From NCBI GenBank assembly GCA_900767605.1, contig CAAFZT010000053.1:1-34335 (forward strand): a stretch of 34,335 nucleotides of DNA. Direction: 5' to 3'. Source of the DNA: Bacilli bacterium. Its GTDB lineage: Bacteria > Bacillota_I > Bacilli_A > RFN20 > CAG-826. Under the pieces are notes generated by a model, which saw only the letters and a program-made list of their open reading frames with translations, made no database searches and was not told the origin of the DNA. Below, piece after piece: positions 25,198 through 33,838 of the stretch (position 1 is its first letter; the number at the start of each line of letters is the position of its first letter). The position numbers and the translations under genes were made by a program.

Positions 25198-26315
25198 TTC
25201 GCTTCTCCTCCCATTTCTTTGTATCCGAGACGCTTTTGCGTGCAGACGTAACGCACTTTCTTGACCCATTCGAGGAAGCGTTGCTTATCGACCATGTAGA
25301 CCAAGACCGCGAAGACGGAGAATCCGGTGATGAGGGATTGCACGTCGGCGGTGAAGCCAATCGAGGTGGCCGCGTCCATACCCGTGGTGAGCAAGGTCGT
25401 CGAGATAACGGCGAGGAGCAAGCCCACGATTTGGTTCGAATATTTGGCGAGGATGCCACCGATGAAGATTGGCAAGAAGTTTTTAAATACGGTCGTGGAA
25501 GACCCGAGGTCCACTTTGACCTGGACGCTAGAGAGCGAGCAGGTATCCATGACTTGGTACAAGCCGATGAGGGCACCGGCGAGGATGAAGCAAGCGATGC
25601 AGTTGGTCACTTCATTGATACCCGTATCGACCGAGATCTTTTGATCATAGACGAGCGCGTTCTTGTTATATCCATATTTGGAATAGCAGAAAGCAAGCGA
25701 CATGATGATGACAACAATCGCAAGAATCGGCAGGATGACGATCGGTTCAATGAAGAAGTTTCCGGTGATTTCGGAGTCGGTCAACTGACGGGTGGAGTTG
25801 CCACCGACAATGACCTTGGCGATACCTTCAAACACCAAGCACATGCCAAGGGACATAACAATCGGAGGGAGCTTCAAGAAGATGAAGATCAAGGAGTTCA
25901 AGAATCCGAGGATCATGCCAAATAGAATCGTAAGGAGGAGGAAGAAGACAATGTTTTGAATCGTCGAGACGTCGCCGTGGAGTACTTCCGAGGCAAGAAG
26001 AGCGGCAAGAATGCCGGTCGCGCCAAGGGAGAAGTCCATACGACCCGAGTTGAGGTTGGAGTTCAAGGCAAGGGCGGCAACGATCGTCAAGGTCACGGAC
26101 TTGATGAAGATCATGATGTTTTTGGTCGTAGCGGCCGCATCGCCGAATTTGACGAAGAGGGTCTCCCCTGCCGAATAGGCAAGGATCATCGCGATGAGCA
26201 TGAAGATGATGGGCAAAGCGATGGAATAGAAGAGATTGCGTCCGAATTTGCGAAGGGGGCGCGAAGTCGTGATGGGGTTGCGGCTATATGTGGCCGGTTG
26301 CGTATAGGTTTTCAT
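25194..26315 (-). CDS. Ribose-type ABC transporter permease (BPD_transp_2)
   Basis: 373 residues, with AAGGAGG 10 nt upstream. About 9-10 membrane helices. Family markers are LNSNLNSGRMDFSLGATGILAALLASEV (the RMDFSLGA block equivalent to DLSVG) and PIFIGGILAKYSNQIVGLLLAV near the C-terminus. It has short cytoplasmic ends without extra domains, unlike its partner permease. It forms the membrane channel of the importer with the product of 26331-27863. It ends in ATGA overlapping the binding-protein start. Confidence 0.9.
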   Translation of the reverse strand: MKTYTQPATYSRNPITTSRPLRKFGRNLFYSIALPIIFMLIAMILAYSAGETLFVKFGDAAATTKNIMIFIKSVTLTIVAALALNSNLNSGRMDFSLGATGILAALLASEVLHGDVSTIQNIVFFLLLTILFGMILGFLNSLIFIFLKLPPIVMSLGMCLVFEGIAKVIVGGNSTRQLTDSEITGNFFIEPIVILPILAIVVIIMSLAFCYSKYGYNKNALVYDQKISVDTGINEVTNCIACFILAGALIGLYQVMDTCSLSSVQVKVDLGSSTTVFKNFLPIFIGGILAKYSNQIVGLLLAVISTTLLTTGMDAATSIGFTADVQSLITGFSVFAVLVYMVDKQRFLEWVKKVRYVCTQKRLGYKEMGGEAK

Positions 26316-26330
26316 ATTTCCATTGCCTCC

Positions 26331-27863
26331 TTAGCGTGCCAGCATCTTGGTTCTGCTGTTGTACATATTGGCGAAGCTGACCACCAAGAAGATGATGCCT
26401 TTGGCCAAATAGCGGTAATCGGCGATGCCGATAGCGCGGAATAATTCATCCAAGAAGATGCAGAAGAATGCCCCGATGACGGCGCAGGAAACGCGGGAAC
26501 GCGGTCCTCCGCTGGTAGTCATGCCGCCGAAGACGATGGCGATAACGACGTTTAAGCCAATCGTATCGAGGATCGTACCGGTTGAATAGGAGCTTCCCGA
26601 TTTGCTCATCGCGAAGAGGAAGCCGCAGATGCCAAGTCCAACGCCGGAGATGGCGAAGGAGATGATGCCGCTTTTCATGAGCGAGATGCCGTTATATTTG
26701 GCAGCCGTTTCGTTGGAGCCGATGAATTTGTTGCGGCGGCCAATCTTCGTGTAGTTGAAGATTGCCCAGAGAAGAAGGAAGAAGCATACGAGGAATCCGG
26801 CGTAAACAACCGTGGCCGTCGCGACGTTTCCGATTTTGCCTTCCCCAACCATTCCCGGGTCGATGAAGAGTTGGTTGCCCTGGGATTGAAGCATAACCGC
26901 GTGGATGGCGTTGAGGATGTTCATCATCGTCAAGGTCATAACCATGACGGGGAGGTTCAGCATATTCGCCAAGACGGCGTTGACAATGCCTAAGCCCGCG
27001 CCAAGGAGAATGGCGACGAAGAACGAGAGGAAGATGTTATGCGTCGAATTCCAGAGGATACCCGCGCAGGTGGCGCACATGAGGGACGCCGGACCAAGCG
27101 ACATATCGAAGGATCCGCTGGAATAGATGAAGACGGCTCCGGTAGCAACGATGGCGATGAAGACGCCGTTATTGATGACGTTGGTCATATCTCCGCCGTA
27201 TCCAGTGATCGCTTTGGCGATATAGAAGGCGGCGATGAGACAAACAAGCATCATGAACGGGATCAAATTGATCCACATCGTCTTGTTCGAGATGAATTTC
27301 TTAAACGAGAAGGTGGAGCAGAATACGTCTAATCCGCGTTTAGCCCCAAGCAAAGGAGCATGGGTGGTTCCACGCATCGCGTGGTAAAGGGCGAAGAAGT
27401 CGTTGTAGAGATATTCGAGCAACACTTGTTCGTCTTTGATGCGAAGGTCGCGAGCATTCGCCTCTTTGATTTTGGAACGCTTGGCAACGATTTGGATGCC
27501 TTTGACCGAGTTTTTGTATTCGACGTCATCGGCTTTGGTTCTGGTGGCTAAGCCTTGATAAGTCGAAGTCAATTCGTTGTAGGTCTTTTGGTATTCCACG
27601 TCGATTTTGGCGCATTCGTTGGCATAATCGAGGTTGATTTGCTTGATGGCTTCTTTGACGCTCACGCGGAGCTCGCCCCGAAGGGATTTGAATTCGTCCT
27701 TCAAGGATTGGATGGACGAAGCAATTTCTTCCTTTTGGGCTTTGCGTTCTTCGTAAGTGAGAACGGCGCAACGCTTCGCTTCTTCCACAATCGCCGGGGA
27801 GAAACGGAGGCCCTTGGGTGCATGGGCTTCGTAGATGACTTCGTTTTGAATGATGTTATCCAT
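26331..27863 (-). CDS. Ribose-type ABC permease with N-terminal coiled-coil extension
   Basis: 510 residues, with AAGGAGG 7 nt upstream. Residues 1-195 are cytoplasmic and charged: a coiled coil (about 38-110, heptad core Y80-C84-I87-Y91-L98) and a basic helical region (118-160). The membrane domain follows from about 197 with 9-10 helices and BPD_transp_2 markers (SGSFDMSLGPASLMCATCAG, GLNVVIAIVFGGMTTSGGPRS). Ordinary RbsC-type permeases are about 320-340 residues and start near the first helix. The extension shares its heptad pattern with the insertion in the ATPase encoded just upstream. The two probably pack together. Confidence 0.92.
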   Translation of the reverse strand: MDNIIQNEVIYEAHAPKGLRFSPAIVEEAKRCAVLTYEERKAQKEEIASSIQSLKDEFKSLRGELRVSVKEAIKQINLDYANECAKIDVEYQKTYNELTSTYQGLATRTKADDVEYKNSVKGIQIVAKRSKIKEANARDLRIKDEQVLLEYLYNDFFALYHAMRGTTHAPLLGAKRGLDVFCSTFSFKKFISNKTMWINLIPFMMLVCLIAAFYIAKAITGYGGDMTNVINNGVFIAIVATGAVFIYSSGSFDMSLGPASLMCATCAGILWNSTHNIFLSFFVAILLGAGLGIVNAVLANMLNLPVMVMTLTMMNILNAIHAVMLQSQGNQLFIDPGMVGEGKIGNVATATVVYAGFLVCFFLLLWAIFNYTKIGRRNKFIGSNETAAKYNGISLMKSGIISFAISGVGLGICGFLFAMSKSGSSYSTGTILDTIGLNVVIAIVFGGMTTSGGPRSRVSCAVIGAFFCIFLDELFRAIGIADYRYLAKGIIFLVVSFANMYNSRTKMLAR

Positions 27864-27880
27864 ATTAATTCCTCCTTTCC

Positions 27881-29962
27881 TTAGATCATGTATTTGATGA
27901 TTTCTTCCTGCGATAGCTCAGGGCTACGTTGGAATTCGTGTTCGATTTTGCCGTCTTTCATGATGACGATGCGGTCGGACATACCGATGAGTTCGGGAAG
28001 CTCTTCGGAAATCATGATGATGGATTTCCCTTCCTTCTTCATTTTGTAGAGCAATTGGTAGATGAATTGTTTGACCCCGATATCGACGCCACGAGTCGGG
28101 CAGTCGAGAATCAGAATTTCAGAATCGTTAGCAATCCATTTCGCGAACGACACCTTCTGCTTGTTGCCGCCCGAGAGGGTGTTGACGAGTTGCTGAGAGT
28201 CGTTGCATTTAATCTGCAAGTCGCGGATTTGCTTATGGACCAATTTCTTTTCCGGAGACTTGAACATGAAGAAGTTCAATTTGGCTACGTTGTTGATGGA
28301 AGCAATCGCGATGTTATCGAAGATACTCGCTTTGGTGGCAAGGGCTTCGACGTCGCGGTTCTTGGAGAGGTAACCGATGCGATTCTTCATCGCGGTGACT
28401 TCGCTGTTGATCTCTTTTTTGAGGTTTTCTCCGCTATAGACGTAACCACCTTCGAGTTTAATGGCACCGAAGAGGGCTTTGCCGAGGTCGTGCATGCCAC
28501 AGTCGGAGAGGCCGCCGATGCCAAGGATTTCGCCTTTGTGGAGTTGGAGATCGACGTGGCGGAGTTTGTTGCCGCGGATACCGTCGACCATCGAGAGGAC
28601 GACTTGATCGGTGTGGCTGCCGTCATAATCGCTACGGTAGTAATCGCCTTTGAGCTCACGGCCGATCATGAATTTCTTGATCGCGTCGGGATCGAATTCG
28701 TTCTTTTCCTTGGAGAGGTTGGCGACGATGTTGCCGTCGCGGAGAACCGTCAAGGTATCGCACTTCTCCATGAGTTCGTCCAAGTCGTGGGAGATGAAGA
28801 GGACGGATTTTCCCGCGTCCTTGAGCTCGTTCATCTTCTTATATAAGAGGTTACGGCCGATTTCGCTTAACGCGGTCGTCGTTTCGTCGACGATGAAGAT
28901 TTCCGGGTCTTTGTTCAAGCATTTGGCAATCTCGATGAGTTTGCGGTCCTGCATGTCATAGGCGAAGGTCGGGGCGCCCGGTTGAATATGGGTGACGCCG
29001 ATCTTGCGGAGGGCACGTCCAGAATATTTCTTGAGTTTCTTGCCATTCACGAAGAGGCCGAAGAACACATTCAAGAAGCCTTTGCGCATTTTCTTAAGGA
29101 AAGAAAGGGCAACGGTGTCTTTGAGGGAATTTCTCGCATTGAGATAGTGGTTCTTCAAATACGTCGCATCCGTTTTGATCCATTGACGGTGCATGTAGGA
29201 TTCATCGTCATCGCGTTTGCGCTTCTTCTCATAGGATTTGGTAGCCTGGGAGAGTTCGTAATTCCTGCGGCGTTCCACCAAATTGGCATCGAGGCCTTCT
29301 TTGTTTTCCTCGTACTTTTTGCGGATATTTTCGCAGGAAGAAGAATAGGCATCGAAGGAGGCTTGGGCGACTTTGGCGAAGCGCACATCCTCTTCTTCCG
29401 TTTTGGCCTTGATTTCTTCTTCGTAGGCGTGCGCTAAAACCTCATATTTAGATTGGAGGTCTTTTAGCATCGCGGGCAAAGCGGCTTTCTTGGATGCCTT
29501 GTCGCTTAATCCGGAAAGCTGTTCGTGATAAGAAGCAACGAGGGCGTCAAATTCTTGAAGCGAAAGGTCAAAAAGCGGAGAGAAGTTCTCCACCTTCTTG
29601 TCTTCGAAGAAATGTTCGCCGGAGAAGTTGCTGAGCTCGCCGAGGTAGATGTTTTCGGCGACCGAGATGTTTCCGATCGTTCCGTTTTCCTGGACGATGA
29701 TGCCGATGCCGCCGGCAAGCGCATCGACCATGGAGGCGGGCTTCCATTCTTTGCCGTGGTACTCCATGTATCCACTGGTGGCTTCGTAGATTCCCGTCAT
29801 GATGGCAGACATCGTGGATTTGCCCGAGCCGTTCTCTCCAATGAAGCCGCGGATTTCGCCGGGATAGATGGCGATATCGACGTCATTGAGTGCGATGGTC
29901 GGTCCAAATTGCTTCACGATGTGCGTAGCTTTGAATATTGGTTCTTTCATATCGTTCCTCAC
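27881..29962 (-). CDS. RbsA-like ABC ATPase (two NBDs) with 200-residue coiled-coil insertion
   Basis: 693 residues from GTG 29962; ATG 29950 with GAGG upstream is an alternative. NBD1: Walker A GENGSGKST (42-50), Q-loop QENGTI, Walker B IFIVDETT, ISHD. NBD2: no real Walker A (GIGGLSDCGM, 481-490), signature LSGGN (596-600), Walker B LILDCPTRGVD with Cys621 in place of the catalytic Glu. Usual family length is about 500. Residues about 110-315 are an added helical, Lys/Glu-rich coiled coil (core Y206-C210-I213-Y217-L224). The NBD1 signature LSxGQ is replaced by YDMQD. So only the NBD1 Walker/NBD2 signature site can hydrolyse ATP. It powers uptake through the two permeases and heads the 11-gene operon. 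Confidence 0.93.
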   Translation of the reverse strand: MRNDMKEPIFKATHIVKQFGPTIALNDVDIAIYPGEIRGFIGENGSGKSTMSAIMTGIYEATSGYMEYHGKEWKPASMVDALAGGIGIIVQENGTIGNISVAENIYLGELSNFSGEHFFEDKKVENFSPLFDLSLQEFDALVASYHEQLSGLSDKASKKAALPAMLKDLQSKYEVLAHAYEEEIKAKTEEEDVRFAKVAQASFDAYSSSCENIRKKYEENKEGLDANLVERRRNYELSQATKSYEKKRKRDDDESYMHRQWIKTDATYLKNHYLNARNSLKDTVALSFLKKMRKGFLNVFFGLFVNGKKLKKYSGRALRKIGVTHIQPGAPTFAYDMQDRKLIEIAKCLNKDPEIFIVDETTTALSEIGRNLLYKKMNELKDAGKSVLFISHDLDELMEKCDTLTVLRDGNIVANLSKEKNEFDPDAIKKFMIGRELKGDYYRSDYDGSHTDQVVLSMVDGIRGNKLRHVDLQLHKGEILGIGGLSDCGMHDLGKALFGAIKLEGGYVYSGENLKKEINSEVTAMKNRIGYLSKNRDVEALATKASIFDNIAIASINNVAKLNFFMFKSPEKKLVHKQIRDLQIKCNDSQQLVNTLSGGNKQKVSFAKWIANDSEILILDCPTRGVDIGVKQFIYQLLYKMKKEGKSIIMISEELPELIGMSDRIVIMKDGKIEHEFQRSPELSQEEIIKYMI

Positions 29963-29968
29963 GATGAC

Positions 29969-29974
29969 ATTCTA
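29969..29974 (-). promoter_or_regulatory. -10 box of the 11-gene operon
   Basis: TAGAAT on the minus strand lies 6 nt before the GTG at 29962 and 18 nt before the ATG at 29950. The -35 region (ATAAGA, 29992-29997) is poor, which fits a promoter needing the divergent AraC activator. Confidence 0.45.
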
Positions 29975-30038
29975 GCAAAGCTCTTTTCAAGTCTTATCGC
30001 GTTATCTTTACCCTTTTGTGTCATTTTTTTGTCTTAGG

Positions 30039-30054
30039 AAGAAAGGGCTTTCTT
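30039..30054. promoter_or_regulatory. Palindrome in the divergent control region
   Basis: AAGAAAG-GG-CTTTCTT, a perfect 7-bp inverted repeat. It sits 65-85 bp upstream of both the regulator and the operon start, between their promoters. It is a candidate operator or regulator site. Confidence 0.4.
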
Positions 30055-30083
30055 AAATTATTCAAAAAGTCGATGTCAAAAAA

Positions 30084-30112
30084 TTGCATACTGGAAGCGT
30101 TTACAATACAAT
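30084..30112 (+). promoter_or_regulatory. Promoter of the AraC regulator, leaderless
   Basis: TTGCAT (30084-30089), 17-nt spacer, TACAAT (30107-30112). The ATG at 30119 follows after 6 nt, so transcription should start at the ATG. No ribosome site is present. Confidence 0.6.
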
Positions 30113-30118
30113 TTTCCC

Positions 30119-32488
30119 ATGAAAAGTGAGATTACCCTTGTTAATTTTGAAAAGAAAATACCCATCAGTTTTTCGATTGTTCGATTTGATGCAATTTTTA
30201 GACATATGCACCCCATCGCTCAACTTCTTTTGGTCCTAGAAGGGGAATGCGATATCTATATCGGCAATAAAAGCTACCATGCGAGCAACAACGACATGGT
30301 GGTCATTAACCCTCGACAATTCCACCATATTCTTAGCAAAGACGGGGCGACCATCATCTCCGTTTTAATCGATGTCAAAGGGTTTACGATGGAAGATGAC
30401 GGGGATGGCATCTTCTTTAACTTGAACACGATGGAAGTGAAAAACAACCCCCGTTATAACACGATTCGATACCTGGTTTATTCGATCATTGCCTACAACA
30501 CGATGGAGAACGTGAATTCCATCTACACGAACCGGGCCATCGCCTATTCCTTCTTTGCTCAACTCGTCAACGACTTCAAAATGACCTCGGAAGACAAAAA
30601 TGCGTTGATGGGAGAGTCGTTAGATGCGATCAACCGCATCAACACCTACGTCAATGAGCATTATAAAGATAAAATCACTTTGTCTTTCTTGAGCAAAAAA
30701 TTCAATTATTCCGTTTCCTATTTATCCCGTTTGTACACTTCTTCTTTTGGGGAAAGCTTCATCAACGTCTACGACAACCTGCGCGTGAATTATTCTCTCA
30801 ATGACTTATTGCAGGGAAATAAGACCATTCAAGAAATCTCCGATGAGCATGGGTTTGAAGAAGTCCGTAGTTACATCCGCGCGTTCAAGAAAATCCACGG
30901 AATGACGCCAAACGAATATCGGAACAAGCATCAAAAGTCCACCAGCGAGAACGTCCTCATCGACAACAAACTCTTCCGAAAACAAGCTTTAGACAAAATC
31001 TTGTCCCGTTATGAGCAGTACGGTTCGCCAAACGCCCACAAAAAAAGCGAGACGAGAGCCACGGAAATCCTATTGCCCTTGGATTTAAAAGCCAAGCGCA
31101 CGGCCTTGGCCCCTTGCCATTCGATCATCGAACTATCCGCCTCAGCGGATTTAGAAAGCGAAGAAGTCCTTTTGGCCTTGGAACAGGTTTCTCGCGACAT
31201 GGGGTTCGAATACGTCATGATTCGTCATCTTCTCTGTCATAAATCCCTTTTGTTGCAGCAAAATGAGGGCAACCAGTGGGTGGTAAACTACGTTCACTTG
31301 GACCGCATTGTCCGAAAGATCCTTTCTTTCCACGCGCTGCCTTATTTGATTTTTGAATATAACGAAAACCTCTTGTCCTCTTCCGACTTCTACGCCTTAT
31401 CGACCCAAATCATTGATTACTTAAATTTAAAGTACGGGCCGCTTCTTGACGATACGATGGTTTCTTTCTCTTTCTACCGCGATAAGCAAACGTACACAAA
31501 CCCCGCTTCTCCCTCTTCCTTCTCTTTCTATTGCGCTTTGCTAAGCGAAGCGCGCAAAAGAGCCCCCGCCTGGAAAATTGGAAGTCCCGTCTTTTACCGG
31601 CAAGATATGGAAGAAAAGAAAGATTATTTTTCCTTCCTGCGCGCGTTAAATAATAAAGAAATGGAAGTGGACTTCATCCCCGTTCGTTACCAGTACGACT
31701 TTTCGGATGACACTTTATTGTCCAAAGACCGCCACGCGATGAAGCGCTTCATTGAGATGCTGAAAAACAACCACGGCTTCTTCGAAAACAAGATGTATTT
31801 CCAAGGCATCGGCTTCACGGATTCGAATAGCTTGTTAAACGACACCCTTTACGCGTCGAGCTTCTTAATTCAAAACTACATGGAGAACCGCCAGGACTTA
31901 TCTTCTTATTCCTTTGCTTCCCTCTTTGACCGTTCTTTGCTAAACGCCTATAACCCCAACCCCTATCAAGGAATGAATGGCTTATTCACCTACAACTTTG
32001 TGAAAAAGAGTTCCTATAACGCCTATGTATTCTTATCGCGAATGGGCAACGAAATCCAAAAACAATCGGATACGTATCTGCTTTCCGCCTCTTCGAACAA
32101 GATTGTTCTTCTATTAAATAACTACAACCATTATTCCGATTTGTTCGCCGATCGGGAATATTTTGAAATATCAAACCTCAACCGTTATAACTGCTTCCCC
32201 AAATCCACCAATGTGACCTACAAGATGTCCTTAAGCGGATTTAACGGTTCCGCTTATCGCATGAAAATCTCTACCCTCGGCAAGAACTCAGGATCTAGCT
32301 ATGACCGGTGGTTGGAGATGGGGGGTGTCAAAACCCTAAGCGAAGAGGAAGCCGCCACCTTGCGTGAATTAAGCGAAATCCATTATTCTTTATCCGAAGA
32401 TTACCTCACCTCGGATAAATTCGATTTTGAGGTGACGGTATCCCCCCTAGAAGCCAAAATTGTAGAAATCGAATTCAAGGCCGATTAA
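30119..32488 (+). CDS. AraC-family regulator with long C-terminal GH39-like/sensor domain
   Basis: 789 residues. An N-terminal cupin (about 20-95, HPIAQLLLVLEGECDIYI...PRQFHHI) is followed by a double helix-turn-helix (about 175-275, ending HGMTPNEYRNKH), standard AraC. A further 500 residues (about 295-789) resemble the GH39-like domain fused to AraC regulators in Firmicutes. I see none of the usual NEP or E-x-N catalytic motifs, so it is probably a sensor rather than an enzyme. It is divergent from the sugar-acid operon across 156 nt and is its most likely activator. Ligand is probably an intermediate of the pathway. Start is leaderless. Confidence 0.88.
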   Translation: MKSEITLVNFEKKIPISFSIVRFDAIFRHMHPIAQLLLVLEGECDIYIGNKSYHASNNDMVVINPRQFHHILSKDGATIISVLIDVKGFTMEDDGDGIFFNLNTMEVKNNPRYNTIRYLVYSIIAYNTMENVNSIYTNRAIAYSFFAQLVNDFKMTSEDKNALMGESLDAINRINTYVNEHYKDKITLSFLSKKFNYSVSYLSRLYTSSFGESFINVYDNLRVNYSLNDLLQGNKTIQEISDEHGFEEVRSYIRAFKKIHGMTPNEYRNKHQKSTSENVLIDNKLFRKQALDKILSRYEQYGSPNAHKKSETRATEILLPLDLKAKRTALAPCHSIIELSASADLESEEVLLALEQVSRDMGFEYVMIRHLLCHKSLLLQQNEGNQWVVNYVHLDRIVRKILSFHALPYLIFEYNENLLSSSDFYALSTQIIDYLNLKYGPLLDDTMVSFSFYRDKQTYTNPASPSSFSFYCALLSEARKRAPAWKIGSPVFYRQDMEEKKDYFSFLRALNNKEMEVDFIPVRYQYDFSDDTLLSKDRHAMKRFIEMLKNNHGFFENKMYFQGIGFTDSNSLLNDTLYASSFLIQNYMENRQDLSSYSFASLFDRSLLNAYNPNPYQGMNGLFTYNFVKKSSYNAYVFLSRMGNEIQKQSDTYLLSASSNKIVLLLNNYNHYSDLFADREYFEISNLNRYNCFPKSTNVTYKMSLSGFNGSAYRMKISTLGKNSGSSYDRWLEMGGVKTLSEEEAATLRELSEIHYSLSEDYLTSDKFDFEVTVSPLEAKIVEIEFKAD

Positions 32489-32500
32489 AGACCTATCTAC

Positions 32501-32530
32501 AAAAAAGCTGCAGGACCCCCCGCAGCCTTT
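32501..32530. terminator. Bidirectional terminator between regulator and flavodiiron gene
   Basis: GCTGC (32507-32511) and GCAGC (32522-32526) with a C-rich loop. Six A/T bases flank the minus-strand exit (T run for the flavodiiron gene) and CTTTCGTTT follows on the plus strand. Convergent stops are at 32488 and 32549. Confidence 0.7.
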
Positions 32531-32548
32531 CGTTTCCTAAATATATCT

Positions 32549-33745
32549 TTATTGGCCGATTTCGGTTAGCCACGCATCTAAAGCGGCTTTTCCTTCCTCA
32601 TTTACCTTGAAGCACCACTTGAAAGGAGGGAGGGTTTTCATTTTTCGAGTCAAAGCGAAGTCCGTGATGTTTTTGGGGCCTTCTCCGCTCCAGCCATAAT
32701 CGCCAAACGCGGCGAATTCCTTATTCGCGAAGAAGGGGATGGGCCTGCTCAAAAGCAAATCATAGAACATGGAAATGGCGTCTCCTGCAATCGTTGGGGT
32801 GCCAAATACAACCAAACCCGAGGTGCGGATCGCTTCTAAAATATCCGCTTTGGAGGAAGCGTAATTCAACGCGTCAATCGCGAAGAACGATACGCTCTTG
32901 CCTCTTTTTTCCAATTGGGCCTTCAAATGCTCCGCCATTTCCGCGGTGTATCCATAGCAAGAGGTATAGACCAAGGTGATGTGGTCGGCATCGGATACGG
33001 GGAGCCATTTCTTGGCTTCTTCTTCAAAGGCGTCGATCACTTTGTCCGTGTCTTTATCGATGACAGGGCCATGCCCAGTAAGGATGAGGTCTAATGGCAA
33101 AGCGCGAACTTTAGCCGCGGCTTGAAGGGCAAAAGAAGCAAACGGGGCCATGATGCATTCAAAATAATAACCAAAGGATTCCCGGTATTCCTTATAATCC
33201 TTGACCTTGGAATAAAGGATTTCATCAAAGGCATAATGGGTTCCGAAGGCATCGCAGCTGACCAAGGCTTTTTCTTCGACAATATAGGTGAATAAAACAT
33301 CCGGCCAATGGAGAAATAAACCCGAAATAAAGCGGAGGGTATATTGCCCAACCTTTAATTCTTTTCCCGGAGCCATCACCAAGCTCTTGAACGGGAAACG
33401 AAGGATACTCTTCAAATTATTGATTCCAGCAGGGGAGGCAACAACCGTGATGTCCGGGTTCTTTTGTAGAAGAGCTTCGATCGCCCCGCTATGGTCGGGC
33501 TCGGTATGCGCGACCATCAAATATTTGATGTCATTTAATGACGTTAACGAAGAGATGTGTTCGATATATTCATCGGCAAAGCCCGCTTTGCTGCCTTCAA
33601 ATAGAACAACCCCTTCCGTTGTTTTTAGTAAATAAGAGTTATATGAGGTGCCATAAGTAAGCGGCATGACGCTGTCAAATACCTTGAGACCATGGTCGAT
33701 GCAGCCAACGTAATATAGATTCTCTTTTAGTTTTAAAGATTCCAT
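32549..33745 (-). CDS. fprA: Flavodiiron protein (A-type, O2/NO reductase)
   Basis: 398 residues from ATG 33745, with GGAGG 8 nt upstream; an in-frame ATG at 33820 has no ribosome site and is rejected. The N-terminal MBL-like diiron domain has AHTEPDHSG (H-x-E-x-D-H), a His in LHWPDV, Asp in SCDAFGTH and His in LTGHGPV, so all usual iron ligands are present. The C-terminal flavodoxin domain (about 255-398) has the FMN loop TSCYGYTAEMA and GTPTIAGDAI, AFGDYGWSGEG. Cytoplasmic enzyme reducing O2 to water or NO to N2O, typical of anaerobes. Stands alone before a repeat-rich gene-free region. Confidence 0.95.
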   Translation of the reverse strand: MESLKLKENLYYVGCIDHGLKVFDSVMPLTYGTSYNSYLLKTTEGVVLFEGSKAGFADEYIEHISSLTSLNDIKYLMVAHTEPDHSGAIEALLQKNPDITVVASPAGINNLKSILRFPFKSLVMAPGKELKVGQYTLRFISGLFLHWPDVLFTYIVEEKALVSCDAFGTHYAFDEILYSKVKDYKEYRESFGYYFECIMAPFASFALQAAAKVRALPLDLILTGHGPVIDKDTDKVIDAFEEEAKKWLPVSDADHITLVYTSCYGYTAEMAEHLKAQLEKRGKSVSFFAIDALNYASSKADILEAIRTSGLVVFGTPTIAGDAISMFYDLLLSRPIPFFANKEFAAFGDYGWSGEGPKNITDFALTRKMKTLPPFKWCFKVNEEGKAALDAWLTEIGQ

Positions 33746-33838
33746 GAATAAAACCTCCACTTCTATTTTAACAGGCACGGGGAAAGACGGATAAAGGAAC
33801 GCTTGTCCATCGCCTCCCATTAGGAGTTATGGCCTAAA

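Noticed and set aside
33748..33820. 25-residue N-terminal extension of the flavodiiron protein
   Set aside because: No ribosome site at 33820, whereas ATG 33745 has GGAGG at 8 nt and matches the family start.
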